From assembly GCF_013426205.1 (NCBI RefSeq), contig NC_089425.1:3658001-3722000 (forward strand): DNA of 64,000 nt, in the 5' to 3' direction. The stretch is from Metarhizium brunneum. Its lineage: Eukaryota > Ascomycota > Sordariomycetes > Hypocreales > Clavicipitaceae. The translations under genes were made by a program, and so were the position numbers. Below are positions 1 to 10,810 of the stretch, in pieces; positions within the stretch are counted from its first letter, which is position 1; each line of letters starts with the position of its first letter. A model generated the notes under the pieces. That model worked only from the letters and a program-made list of their open reading frames with translations. It did not search any database and was not told the origin of the DNA.

Positions 1-338
1 GACGGACTGGAACACATGTACATTTTATACAGCATGAGGGGATGAAGCATTGTAGGATACAGAAGGGCCATCTATGTGAAACAAAAACAGAGGAGTTTGT
101 TTTCTGCGAACGAGGAAGCCGGGTATTTCATGTACATGACAAATCTCGCAGGGCATGGATACCAATTACTTTTTATTTTTTTTGGCAAATATATTCGTTA
201 ACAACAGGGACAGCAACCCCCCATTTATTTCTCTTCTGAGCAGTTTGTGTCTGACAGATATTAGACACGGAACAAATCATGTCGATCCCAATGAAATAAC
301 GCCTCAAGGATAAAAGACAAAGGAGATTCATAATCGCG
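1..338. other. Intergenic, left edge
   Basis: No gene is visible. Open frames are short and lack family features. The stretch lies downstream of the minus-strand gene that ends at 339 and would contain its 3' UTR. Confidence 0.6.
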
Positions 339-1897
339 TTATAGGGCACACTGACGGTTTTCACAACCGCTAAACGAGGAGGCCTTGTCGACATGGAGGT
401 CCTTCTTGCCGGGAATCACCCTCCAGCACCAGCCGCACCAACTCCGGGCGCAGCCTTTGATTTCTGATTCGAGCACACGACCACCGAAGCCCTTTTCATC
501 GTCCCATTCAGGGACGCAGGCACCGATCCGGACCATGCGGACTAGCTTGCGCTTGACTCTGCCGCCAATCCCCTCAATCTCATGCCGCTCATAGCCAGGG
601 CCCAGCTGGGGCGATGGGGTGCGTTCATGGCGCTCTTCTTCAATGAGTGCCCCGAGAGGCGTGGCTGGCCCAAACGGTGACCCCGCAGGACTATCAGACA
701 CACCCAGGGCGGGAGGCGAAGGCGTTGATGTTGTCGTCCACACTGGGGGCTCATTGACCCATGGGGCTGTGCCACTTTCACGAGCGTCCTGGGCATCGCA
801 GTCGGTCTCTTGCTCGCGGTCTTTGGCGGCGAGACACTCTTCTCCTCGACCGCAAATGACGCCACGGTCACCGTCACCAATGCCAGTGCCCAGCCCGCCA
901 AGCACTTCTCCATACTGATTGCGCCAGCGCCATATACTAGGACGAGGCAGTCACGTTAACACGAGTTCTTGCTGGACGCTGTGTCTGGATCATGGGCAGA
1001 CGAACCTTCGGTATTCATGGTCAGCCGCTCGGATGCTTCTGCCACATGGCTGGCAGAGCCAGACACCCGCTTTTTCGCACTTGCAAAGGGATTGTTGCAC
1101 AGCATCAGAGCCAAATGGCAACTCTGGGTCGAGGCGGGGGATCGCCAAGGCCGCAATCGGCGCCTTGATGCATGTTCTGCACAGCCTACGATGTCTTTCA
1201 CGGAGCGCGACTGGCGCAGGCGGTTTAATTGAACAGTTCTGGGCCACGGCCGTTAGCGTGATGCGGCAGGCTTGCTCCAAGCGGCAAGCTTTGCTGACGC
1301 AGGTAAGAGACCTACTCGGCAGATCACCTCGCCACATTTTCTACATTCATCTACCATGTCTCGAGCGCAGGTGCCCGACTTGCCGTTGTAGTTGCGGCCG
1401 TCTTCCATGTAATGCCAATTGCTGGCGCGGGCGCGGTAGCGAAGCAGCTCCTCGGGGTTCAGAGGGACTTGCTCATTGGTGCAGTGCAATGTCGACGTGA
1501 CGAGCACATTACGATACTGAATGAGGCCGTCGTGTACAGAACGACACGAGCGTGCCAGAGAGTCTAGTGTATTCAAATCGATGGACGAGACGATTGAGGA
1601 AATGATGCTACAGCAAAAGTAGACATAGAGCAGCTGTTAGCCAAGTCCTTGAGAGGGTTGGTGATGGAACGGCAATTGCTCTGCAGCTTGTCATAGCCAG
1701 AGATCAACATACGGATAACACTGAAATGCCCTAGCAATTGATTCTGAACAATGCGACGTGGCAGCTGGCGCCGTTGCAAGCTGGCCACCTTTATTCTGTG
1801 GCTGGCTCTTCGATTGCAACGTCTGTGTAATCAGATCTTCGGGCGGATGACTGGCGCCATCGTCACCCTCCTCTTCCAAATCAAAGAATCGCGCCAT
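339..1897 (-). CDS. Conserved fungal cysteine-rich (zinc-binding-like) protein, 4 exons
   Basis: Model: exons 1897-1713, 1607-1316, 1238-1006 and 936-339, in phase for 435 residues. Intron 1 has GTATGT, CTAAC and TGTAG; intron 2 has GTAGGT, CTAAC and CAG; intron 3 has a weaker GTTCGT donor. The joined protein has an acidic N-terminus, a helical segment near residue 65-90 ending in SLARSCRSVHDGL, then paired cysteines (CRKCGEVICRNC, CRTC, CKC, CQPCG) spread like a zinc-binding module. A GGLGTGIGDGDRG segment and a basic Cys/Trp-rich tail (WCGWCWRVIPG) follow. The arrangement resembles an uncharacterised family common in Sordariomycetes; I cannot name a function. F-box-like or ubiquitin-related roles are only a guess. 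The intron 3 junction is the least certain. Confidence 0.7.
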
Positions 1898-3040
1898 TGC
1901 ATGGAATTATACCGATGGGTGGCTGTTCAATGCCGATGAAAGACGATGAAGCAACGCGAGGAGAGGGCGTTTGTTGGGTCGGACAACCGAGACCTTGGCA
2001 AGACGGAAGGCAGCGCAAAGGGAAAAAAAGAAATGCGTTAAAGGATGATGGGCGATATTGACGGAGCCATTGCACTGGCCGACATGTACACCAACCCGAC
2101 GATTATGAAATGGAGAGAATGAAAACGAGGACTTGACGTGGAAGGTTAACAATGGACGAAGCTCAAGGTGGATGATTTAGGCGCTGAGGAGCTGGTCTCG
2201 TGCCTCCTTTGGTCTCCACTAGGTGCGCCGAGAAGGGAGCGCTAGTCATGGGCTTCAGGACACTGGCGCCATTGACGATCGGGGGCTGTATCTAATACTG
2301 TCTGGTCAATACGGAGTACATTGTCAACAGCAGTGAAGCAGCGTCGACAACGGACTACGACGGGCGAAGAGCCGGAGCCGATGCTCCCCCCGCACCCATT
2401 GGACCAGAACCGCAGTAATTGGTACTTGAGCCACCTAGTCGATATGCGCAATCCATGGCGGGGGCTGTGGAGGGGCGCGACGGAGGGAGCCGGCAAGCAA
2501 GGTGACGCTGGTTTTCAAACGCACTTGCCGACTTTGTCTCGCAGTAGCAGAGTAGCAGAGCTATGCCCCTCGCTCATTGCATCAAGAGGCTGGGCATGAG
2601 TGTTCATCCAGTGCCTACTCACTGGCGATCCAAGTCCTTGCCCACCAAACGAGCTTCATTTTCAATTTGTATTGAATCAATCCTTGCGTCGTCTGCAAGC
2701 TGATGACGAGTCTGCAATAGCATCCACCTTGATGCTCCACTGTCGATCTCGCGTTCCATGGTCTCCCCCGAGGTAGGCAGGTAAGTTACCAAGTTTTGAC
2801 CAGTTGCTTCAATGTTGTATTTTGACTTTCGAGCTACACCCGCATTTTACGTACCAAGTGATGACACTCGCTACCTATATCCCCCCTGTATAACTGTATA
2901 AATTTGCTCTAGTTCTCTATGTCTATTTCACGACTCTATATTCTATGTTCTAAACGCTTGTATGCACGCAGAAATTGACTGAAAGCAGATCACCATCGCC
3001 ATACACTACCGGCCATCCCCAACTGCAGGCTCAGCAGCTC
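1898..3040. other. Intergenic region, no gene seen
   Basis: Separates two minus-strand genes. It should contain the promoter of the cysteine-rich gene (start 1897) and the 3' end of the methyltransferase gene. Frames around 2240-2600 look low-complexity and are probably spurious. One copy of the recurrent 9-mer TACGGAGTA lies at 2310. Confidence 0.5.
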
Positions 3041-4285
3041 TCACGACCAAACTATTCCGAAAAGCTTATATCCGATTTCATCCGCTCGCCCAACTTCGCC
3101 TTTCTTGGCAACCTGCTGCACAGATGATATGGTTAGCACCTTGCCATCTTGCCGCCTGCATTTCTCCTTGTCTCGGAATGCGACCTCGACATTGTCGCTG
3201 ATGTCGGCAAACTTTCCATTTGGTCTCACAGATACCATTAGCCAGAATACCCCATCGTCTTTGAGGAGCGAGCTGGCGCAATCTCGCAGCCAAAAAGCGT
3301 GTTCTGGGGCGTAAGTCACGTCAGCTGCGATGAGCACGTCTGCTGGCACGTCGAGAGGTGCAACCCGTGACGGCGCAGACCAATCAAGATGACATGCCTG
3401 GGTCGGTGCTGCCTCTGGCGTCTTGGACATGTGCGAGTTGATGTTGGCTTCCAGGTTTGACAATACAGTGGGATGATAATCCGTTGCGATAATGGCTGGG
3501 CGAGCTTCCGTGATGTGTGGAATGAGTCTTGACAGGAACAAGCTGACAAGTCCAGTTCCTGCCCCAAGCTCAACAATCCGGCTAGTTGACGAGAGATTGA
3601 CGTTGGTGAATCGGAAAAATTCTGGCTCCTTGGATATTTTCTCCGAGAGAGCGATGGATGCACCCCAGGTTTGAAGTCCGACATCCGTGTGGTCCTCTCC
3701 AGTTTGCATCGGGGTATCATACAGCTCAACATTGATACTTGCGAGTCCATCATTCTTGAATGAGAAGATAAACTCCCGGGTCATTCCAAGATCTTCATCA
3801 TCAACTGGTTCATCCTCAACTTCGTGGCTTAGGAAGGCCAGGATTGAGCATGCCTCATCCACAAAACGTTCCGAGACGCTCTCATCCAGCGAGAGCTCGT
3901 AAGCACGGCCAATGAATCCTGTCAGCCAACGCTTGGCAAAATTGCGCTCAAACTCGTCGTATCTCAGGCAGTCGGGCGAATCCTTCTCGTCAGCATCCGC
4001 TTCTGAAGCATAACCGGAATCTGTGGCTATCAAGTGGCTCTTGCCGGCTGTCTGAAAGTCCAGTGACGTAGGCAACGGGCAATACAGGCCATGCAAGTTG
4101 CGTAATGCGGCCCCAATCTGAGCGGCACTCAACACAGCCAACTCTCGCAAGGAGGGTAAACTCGTCGACGGAAGCGCCGGGATTCGGCCTTTGATGCCCA
4201 TCGTCAAATGGCGACGTGATATTGAGTTTGTAGGAAAACCGGAGCGCAGCTTGGAATCCTGCATCCCATATGTAACCCGCCTCAA
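3041..4285 (-). CDS. SAM-dependent lysine methyltransferase-like protein (Methyltransferase_16, FAM86/Rrg1 type)
   Basis: Single-exon frame of 414 residues; a start at internal Met29 (4201) is also plausible and gives the more usual N-terminus. The second half carries a class I methyltransferase fold: motif I VELGAGTGLVSLFL, the acidic post-I segment ATDYHPTVLSNLEAN, and motif IV-like LIAADVTYAPEHAFWL, followed by a strand in FWLMVSVR. This is the layout of the fungal and animal METTL21/FAM86 group, which methylates lysines of cytosolic proteins such as elongation factor 2 or chaperones. The substrate here cannot be read from sequence. The helical N-terminal half (residues 30-190) also fits FAM86. 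No signal peptide; expected cytosolic or nuclear. Confidence 0.85.
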   Translation of the reverse strand: MRRVTYGMQDSKLRSGFPTNSISRRHLTMGIKGRIPALPSTSLPSLRELAVLSAAQIGAALRNLHGLYCPLPTSLDFQTAGKSHLIATDSGYASEADADEKDSPDCLRYDEFERNFAKRWLTGFIGRAYELSLDESVSERFVDEACSILAFLSHEVEDEPVDDEDLGMTREFIFSFKNDGLASINVELYDTPMQTGEDHTDVGLQTWGASIALSEKISKEPEFFRFTNVNLSSTSRIVELGAGTGLVSLFLSRLIPHITEARPAIIATDYHPTVLSNLEANINSHMSKTPEAAPTQACHLDWSAPSRVAPLDVPADVLIAADVTYAPEHAFWLRDCASSLLKDDGVFWLMVSVRPNGKFADISDNVEVAFRDKEKCRRQDGKVLTISSVQQVAKKGEVGRADEIGYKLFGIVWS

Positions 4286-5137
4286 TCCGGATCACAGCTA
4301 ATGCTGTTGCTATTGCATAGACATGGCGACAGATGAGCGAAGCCCGTTGATATCTTTACCACTGCACGGTGTAGAATGCACCACAAACGGTTTGCTTACA
4401 AGCCCACGTGGGCCTGGTCTTTATCTAGGAAAATTTTCGACGCCATCGTGGGGCCAAGGGTATGGCCGCTATGAGGGTTTCTGGGCCTGAGCTCAACATC
4501 CACTTTCTTAATTGCCGGTCTCCGAAAGCCATTTCATTTCCAGGCATTGCTTACGGAGTACACATGGTAAGTGAGATCCGGCCTTCTCTGCACATCAAGT
4601 TGCGAAATTTGGCCTGCCCGACACATACAACGCGACGGATTACGAGGTCTGGCAGTGAAATGTCGTGATGGCCTCACAGCCAGCACATCTATCACAAACT
4701 CCTCGCGCTGTTTGGAGATCCTACGTGGCTGGAATGCCTCGAAAGGCCGGCATACTCCCTCTGTACCATTTCTTCTATCACGAGTCCTGATGGTCTTGTG
4801 CGATGGCCGTATGATACGTATGGTAAAACACATGGCGTACCACATTAGAGTTGTCGACGGTCGTCAAAACCCTGGTCGTCCCCACCAGACAGCAAAATGT
4901 GTCCGTGTAAAAGTTTCTTCAGCTGGGCAATTGCGGCACCAGTCCAGCGCATTCTGTTGGGCAAATTGACGCCCTTGCAAACCGAGATTGTAAGTCACCA
5001 GCTATTTATAACCGTACGGTTGATGAATTTCCACCTGCCTGGTCCAGTTCGAGCTGCAAATGCCAACCACATGATGGAAAGATGTTATATAGTGTGGAAC
5101 GAGAATATTTACAGCTAGAAGACTGAGCAACTTGGCA
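4286..5137. other. Intergenic, no gene seen
   Basis: Lies between the 5' end of the methyltransferase gene and the 3' end of the FAD monooxygenase gene, both minus strand. No open frame resembles a protein family. TACGGAGTA occurs at 4552. Confidence 0.5.
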
Positions 5138-6623
5138 CTACGCTGGGCTCTGCGTGCGTTGGAATGGCTCCCGCAAAAGCTCATCCATCCGACTTGCAAG
5201 CAAAGCTTCATCCGCAAACTTTTCCGTAATCAACCCATCTCGCAACACACATGCTTCCTCGCCCGAAGCAGTTCTCTGCTCCCCCACTGCTCGTGCTCCC
5301 CTAACCAAGTGCGACGTGCGCGGTTGGCGTTTCTCAGCATACGGCTTGAAGATAGCATCAGACAAACTCGGCCCGAGAGCCGCGACAGCCTTTTCGAAAC
5401 GCGTGTCGACTGAAGCTAGGTCGGGCAAGGCTTGGCTTAAGTGGAAGCAGTCCTCCCTAACAAAAGAAGGAAGATTAGCCAGGAGATCATGAATGCCGAG
5501 TAGCAACAATAGAAAAGAAACAACTTGCAGTGCCTGGTTTGCACCCTGGCCAAGGTGCGGACTGGTTGGATGTGCGGCATCTCCTACCAAAACACATCTC
5601 TCGGAATACCACTGGCTTGGCTCCAACTCTTGGCGATCAAAAAGTCCGAATTTGATGACTCTCTCTGAGGCATTGATCATGTCCGTGAGCACAGAGTTCC
5701 ACCCTTCCAGCAACTTACAGAGCTGACTTGTCTGCTCTGGGAGTTCCTCTTGTCGATACGGCCGCCATGTCTCCGCTGCTTCGTTGGTCTCTCGTCGAGT
5801 TATCGCCCACGATATGTGCGTCTTGGAGATGGGGTAAGCAATGACATGAGTTCCGTCACCGTACCAATTGCGCATGGCTGCGGGAGTGAGTAGCGAATCG
5901 GGCACTTTGGAGATTCCAGCCGTCTATGGAGTGCGAGTTTAGTTGAACAATGGCGAGAAAAAAAGAGAAAGAGAGAGAGAGGGAAAACATGGTTACCTGT
6001 GTGAGGCCGGTATATGAAGGGAGCCCTTCCGCGATACCCTTGGACCGAAGGAGAGCCCTCCGGCTCGCAGATTTAATTCCATCGCAGCCAATGAGGAACG
6101 AAGCGGTGACCGCCCTTTTGTGATTGAAGTAGGCGGTTACAGAATCTTTCTTTTCTTCAATATCCAGCAGCTCCCAGCCCTCTCTCACCTCTATGTCGCG
6201 GTCGAGAAGCGTCTTTTTCAGCATCAAGTTGATGGACGTACGCTTGATTCCAGCCAAAGGATGGCCATACTTATCCTTGAAGGTGCTGGGCAGGTCTGAG
6301 GAACCGAGTAGTTTTCCGTCCGAAGTTGAGTCAATAAAGCGCTGAATAGGGCAAGACTCGGCAGTAATATTGTCAGCGACCCCAACGAGTTCCAGAACTT
6401 TGAGGCTGTTGATTGCTTGTAAGTCTTGCTGCCGTTCGATGGGAAATGTATGTATATATTCGACTTACCCGTTCGACATGAGCATCAGTGACGCACCGGC
6501 ATCCCCGAGTTCCGAAACCTTCTCAAAGACGATGGGATGGTAGCCTTTTTGTATGAGAAGGTTGCCGAGAACAGGACCTGCGACGCCGCATCCTATGATG
6601 AGCACGGTAGGTGCGGGAGACAT
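5138..6623 (-). CDS. FAD-dependent monooxygenase (salicylate hydroxylase / PHBH superfamily), 3 exons
   Basis: Exons 6623-6469, 6405-5997 and 5923-5138, 449 residues in phase. Met at 6623 was chosen because the Rossmann motif IIGCGVAGP follows at residues 9-17; an upstream in-frame Met would add 15 basic residues. Further marks: a conserved MSNGLKVLELVG segment formed across intron 1, a GCDGIKSASR (DG) motif, and the second FAD motif VLVGDAAHP around residues 299-307, followed by HLGQGANQALQ. Family members hydroxylate or epoxidise aromatic, terpenoid or polyketide substrates using NAD(P)H. Intron 2 contains a long CT-rich tract on the coding strand. No membrane anchor is evident. It is the leftmost gene of the metabolism-like region; the substrate is unknown. 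Confidence 0.88.
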
Positions 6624-8652
6624 CTTTTTTTTGTCCCTTTTGATGTTTCTGTTTCGGAACGACAACAAGTAGAGTTGGGTGTTACTTGATGCGAACGCGC
6701 CTTGGCGAGAACCGCGGTGCTCGAACTCGCGTGCCGCTTAAATACAGAATCTAATTTTGGATTCTTGCCGTCTTTGTGTCCCATTCGAGTCGCTGTTCCC
6801 GGCCGGCAAACCAGTCAGATCTCCGAGATTGGTGGCGTAAGCGACCTGGCTATTTCTCCACCAGTCGTCCGGCCGAACCGCCCGCTTTGTGGAGGTCGTG
6901 GTCGGTGAAGGAGTCATCGAATGATCGGATTCATTGGCGGGCTTTCCTCCGCACTTTGTTTTGCAGGCTCGAGGAACTGCTGCACTGTGGTGGTGGCCAT
7001 CCGTTGCTGGCAGCTGTACCCTCTAACGGGCCGTGTGGTTTCATATGTCGTGCTCAAGGCCGGTGGACTCATCTGCGAAGCTGTTATTGTCACCACGTCG
7101 ACGGAACAAAGGCGGTCTGAGTCAACACGGATATTGGGACATGATGACGCCGTCGCCGAGTCGACTTTGGATATTCAGAACAAGACGCGGGTGCCACAAT
7201 GGTTGTCGAGTTTGCCAATCGAGCCAAGGAGGATGACAAAAGAAGAAGAAGAAGCAATAGCGACGTGTTTCCTCGAAACATTGATGAACAAATGGATATA
7301 GAGTCATAGACTGTGATTGACCCGGGACTGATCGCGGCCTTGCTGCTAGCGGCGTCGAGACCTGCAACCCGCTGAACGAGCCTCCCTGGCTCAAAAAGCG
7401 ATATGGCGCCTATACATCTCTTGCAGGTGAAGCCAACTCTTACTTTGAATCATGAGCGTGGCGAATCGACGGCGTTTTTGAAAGTACGCAGATCTGCTGT
7501 GTCGCGAGGACTTGGCCCGGTCTGCCGCTTACTGCCCGGGCGTCCAGGGTAAGCGTGAGGACGACTGAAACAGCGCGGACGATAGCTTTGAGCCATTTAT
7601 ATTCTGGATAGGGGAGAAGAAGGAGAAAATGAGTCCTTTCCTACCATGTTGTGGTGTCCGGCACGGCGTAGATGCTTGGTGACGACTGACATGCGAGGTG
7701 CCGGTGCGCTTCTCCCAGCCACGAAAATGGCTAGACTACAAAGGAATTTTCCAGAATGCAGCGATGGCATCATGTACAACACCACGAGTACAGAAAGCTC
7801 CGACACGGACAGCATGCATGGTGACGTAGCGTTCTTGTATGCTTGCGCCTGTCGAGGGGGGCGGCTTCTTGTTCCATTTGTGAGCATCTCGAGGCCTGCA
7901 GGCTGACATTGGACGCCGGATCTCACCGGAATCTAGGCTTCATGTGGGCCTTGGGCTATTTCAAATTCTCTACATGCTCCCTTTGATTATCCAATTCATG
8001 GATCGGCATGTGTCTCTACTGTTCCAACGACTCTGCCAACATGGAGGCCTTCTACAAGTCGAGGTCTTATTTTGGTAAATGTTGTTTTTCCTTTGCAACC
8101 CAAAGATATAGAATAGGAGAATATTGAGCCAGGGTATAAATTATGCATAATACCTTGATTCAGGTATTCCCATGTCGAGTGAGTACTCCATATCGCAAGT
8201 TCGCAACATTCACAGAGTAAAAGCCGACTGACCCTCTTAGCACGCGTCACTGACAAATATGGCTTCTGGCATCCTTTTCTTAGTCATGCCATGGAAAAAC
8301 ATGGCGAAGAAGGATGGGTGGTGGTATTGGGACGATTTTGTCATCTGTGCTTGGTAAGCACTTGGACGTAACTCGGCCCCGGAGTTAAGGCCTTTTTCTG
8401 CAAACCCGACATGATGGAGCATCAAGTCCAAGGGCAAAACGCGCGGCCGTCGTGTGCATGAACCAAATCCATTGGCCTGGCCGAAGTATTGGAGCGAGCC
8501 GCGAGCCATGACCATGTCAGCGAGGCAATGCCTCTTGCTTCCGTTCAATATTGCGCGGCTTTGCGTGACCTGCCGAATGCGGTGCCTCCAATGCACCTCA
8601 TTGGCCCGGTTTCCAGGACTGCATCGGCAGTCACACGAAAGGCGCAATCGAC

Positions 8653-8679
8653 CATGAGCATGAGCATGAGCATGAGCTT
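8653..8679. repeat. (ATGAGC)n hexanucleotide microsatellite
   Basis: About four consecutive ATGAGC units in the upstream region of the secreted propeller gene, 70 bases before its TATA-like element. A short simple repeat, likely length-variable between strains. Confidence 0.8.
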
Positions 8680-8735
8680 GAACATCATGCAACGAGACAG
8701 CGGCAGCCGGGGACTCGGGGGGTAGCATCATCGGC

Positions 8736-8748
8736 ATATAAATAAGGT
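8736..8748 (+). promoter_or_regulatory. TATA-like element of the secreted propeller gene
   Basis: CATATAAATAAGG sits about 85 bases upstream of the ATG at 8823, a typical spacing for a fungal TATA-containing, strongly regulated gene. Inferred from sequence only. Confidence 0.45.
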
Positions 8749-8822
8749 TCAGCCCTCCCATGGTTGGAATGCAACGATCCAAGCAAATCCCTTCTTTCAC
8801 CATTCCCCCTGCAAACACACCC

Positions 8823-9851
8823 ATGATGAAGTTCCATACTCTCCTCGCCTTGTCCTCGACGTATCTGGCCTCGCATGCCGCCAGCTCTGCACTGCCAATA
8901 ACAGAACAAGCATCGTGCTCAAGCCAGAGCAGCGGCAGCAGCAATGCTCGTGTCATTCACCAATTTCCAAACGGAACCTGGCTGGAGAACATTGCCGAGC
9001 GCCGCAACGGCAACCTGCTCGTTACCTTGCTCGACCGCCCGGAACTGTATCAGGTTGATCCTCACAACCCGGCCAACGCCACGCTGGTGCACAACTTTGC
9101 AGGCTACACCAGCCTTTTTGGAATCACCGAGACGTCCCCTGATGTATTTGCCATCATTGCTGGAAACTTTACCCCCGGCGCCGGAACCCAGGAAGGCACC
9201 TACGCCATCTGGAGCACCGACTTTGCCGGCTGTAAAGGCGCCGAGGTGTCCAAGATTGTGGATATCCCTGAGGCCAAGCTTCTCAATGGCATGACCACTC
9301 TCGACGCGAACACCGGCGAGGTTCTCGTGAGCGACAGCGGCCGCGGCCTTGTGCTCCGCGTGGACACAAAGTCCGGCGAGTACACCACGGTCCTGGAAAA
9401 TGACGTCTTCCAGCCTGCGCCAACCGCCCCTATTCAGCTCGGCATCAACGGCATCAGGCTCCTAGGGGACCACTTGTACTACACCAATACGTATGCCTCC
9501 GTGTACGGACGGGTGGCCATCAACCCCGCGACGGGCGAGGCGGCCGGGCCATTTGAGACGATCAGCACGGATGTCATGGGCGACGATTTCGCCCTCGACA
9601 ACCAGGGCAATGCGTATATCGCTGCGAACCCTGAGAATGAAGCCGTGAGGGTTGACCGGGACGGCGACGCCGAGGTTCTTGCTGGCAATCTCAACTCGAC
9701 TCTTGTCCCGGGTCCCACTGCCGCCTGGCTTGGAAAAGCCCAGGACCGCGATGGCAAGCGAGTCCTGTATGTGGTGACCTCGGGTGGCCAGGCTGGGCCT
9801 ATCAATGGGACATACACGGAGGGCGGTAAGATTCTGGCTCTGGACGTGTAG
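8823..9851 (+). CDS. Secreted six-bladed beta-propeller (SMP-30/NHL-like; family including fungal hetero-Diels-Alderases)
   Basis: Intronless, 342 residues from the MMKF start, chosen because a clean signal peptide (MMKFHTLLALSSTYLASHA) follows at once; the frame is open further upstream. The mature part shows the recurring family signatures: FPNGTWLENIAERRNGNLLVT, GITETSPDVFAIIAGN, LLNGMTTLDANTGEVLVSDS, GINGIRLLGDHLYYTNT, DDFALDNQGNAYIAAN and a C-terminal NGTYTEGGKI. These fit the fungal SMP-30/gluconolactonase-like propellers, a family that includes hetero-Diels-Alderases such as EupfF, PycR1 and AsR5. Most family members are uncharacterised, so pericyclase activity here is inference. Several NxS/T sites suggest glycosylation in the secretory pathway. 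Neighbours are an FAD monooxygenase on the left and a TRI14-like propeller on the right. Confidence 0.87.
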   Translation: MMKFHTLLALSSTYLASHAASSALPITEQASCSSQSSGSSNARVIHQFPNGTWLENIAERRNGNLLVTLLDRPELYQVDPHNPANATLVHNFAGYTSLFGITETSPDVFAIIAGNFTPGAGTQEGTYAIWSTDFAGCKGAEVSKIVDIPEAKLLNGMTTLDANTGEVLVSDSGRGLVLRVDTKSGEYTTVLENDVFQPAPTAPIQLGINGIRLLGDHLYYTNTYASVYGRVAINPATGEAAGPFETISTDVMGDDFALDNQGNAYIAANPENEAVRVDRDGDAEVLAGNLNSTLVPGPTAAWLGKAQDRDGKRVLYVVTSGGQAGPINGTYTEGGKILALDV

Positions 9852-10810
9852 TTTGGTCTGGCTGGTCTTGCTGTGCGGGAGTAGTACGCAACTGGACTAT
9901 GGAGGGTGGAAGCATAGACTTTGGGGAGATACATTACATTCGTATTTGAGACTTTATAGATTCGTATAAAAATGTTTACATATACTGTCTTTTTTGGCCC
10001 TGACTTTGTGCGTGGAGACCTTGTTCAAGATGTAGTAGAATACCTGTGCAGCAGCTGTGCTTCTTTCTACCTGTAGTCTATGAAGCATATCCGGCGATGG
10101 AAATCTCAGCTCAACTTTAAATGGAAGAGGATGTCGGTCGGAGAAACAGGGTTTATAAACAACGACATTAACTTTACTTACTTTAGAATTTTTGCGGTGG
10201 CGTCTGAAAGTGATGGCGTTAAGAGGTTGGTTGTGTGCCAGCGTAGTAGCTATGGTCAGGTATTTTCAATTTTACGTTGCGAATTCCAGTAATAATACAG
10301 TAAAGAAAGAGTTCCACCATGACTATATCAAGTACCCAATGCGGTATAACATCTTCCCATATGAGGCTGAATAGTAGAGGTCTGGTCGCCTAACCTGTGC
10401 TTTTTTGACGTCAGGTGCTGTTCACTAGGCGCTACGGAATAAACCCTGTACTGTATTGCTTTGATAGTACCAAAGTTTATACATGCTCTTGTTGTCATGC
10501 TATAAGTAATTAGATAATGGGCTAGCAGTACGTTATAAAAGCGACCACGGAAAATACAACGTGTCACGGTTACGCAAGGGCCACAACGACGAGACCTGGC
10601 TACTAGGCTCTCACTGTTTCTTGTATAAAAAAAAACTCTTTACTTATTCAGCCCTCGAGGAAAACGCAGGACTTTTAATGCCAAAGACTGTCATGAGATG
10701 AACTGAGCTGTTCACTCCACGCCCTCTCTGACCCCTTGCCACAGAACTAGAAAGGTAGATATTCCAATACCAAAATAACAGATTGCCCCAACACGCAACA
10801 AGCAGACGCA
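9852..10810. other. Intergenic, holds one copy of the dispersed promoter-like repeat
   Basis: Convergent intergenic stretch between the propeller gene and the TRI14-like gene. No gene is seen. The right third (10561-10750) is repeat copy R1, listed separately. The rest is AT-rich. Confidence 0.5.
10561..10750 (+). repeat. Dispersed promoter-like repeat, copy R1
   Basis: Begins GTGTCACGGTTACGCAAGGG, has a TATA-like TTGTATAAAAA, then the block GAGGAAAACGCAGGACTTTT with TGCCAAAGACTGTCATGAGATGAA split around it, and ends near CCTTGCCACAGAAC. The same order of landmarks recurs at 19.2, 21.5, 21.8, 25.3 and 35.1 kb. This is the most diverged of the plus copies. No gene start follows it; the TRI14-like gene ends just downstream on the other strand. 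Confidence 0.7.

Larger units (their letters stand above)
6624..8822. other. Gene-free stretch with possible gene relics
   Basis: No intact gene. Short frames on the plus strand look protein-like, for example around 7355-7460 (NEPPWLKKRYGAYTSLAGEA, then a stop) and 8258-8356, but none continues. The right end holds the promoter of the propeller gene, with TATAAATA near 8738 about 85 bases before its start. The region may be decayed coding DNA. Confidence 0.4.

Noticed and set aside
919..1500. 193-codon plus frame at the left end
   Set aside because: Antisense to exons 2 and 3 of the spliced cysteine-rich gene, which has better splice and domain support.
8237..8956. 239-codon minus frame
   Set aside because: Lies antisense to the promoter and signal peptide of the propeller gene, has His/Ala repeats from the microsatellite and no family features.
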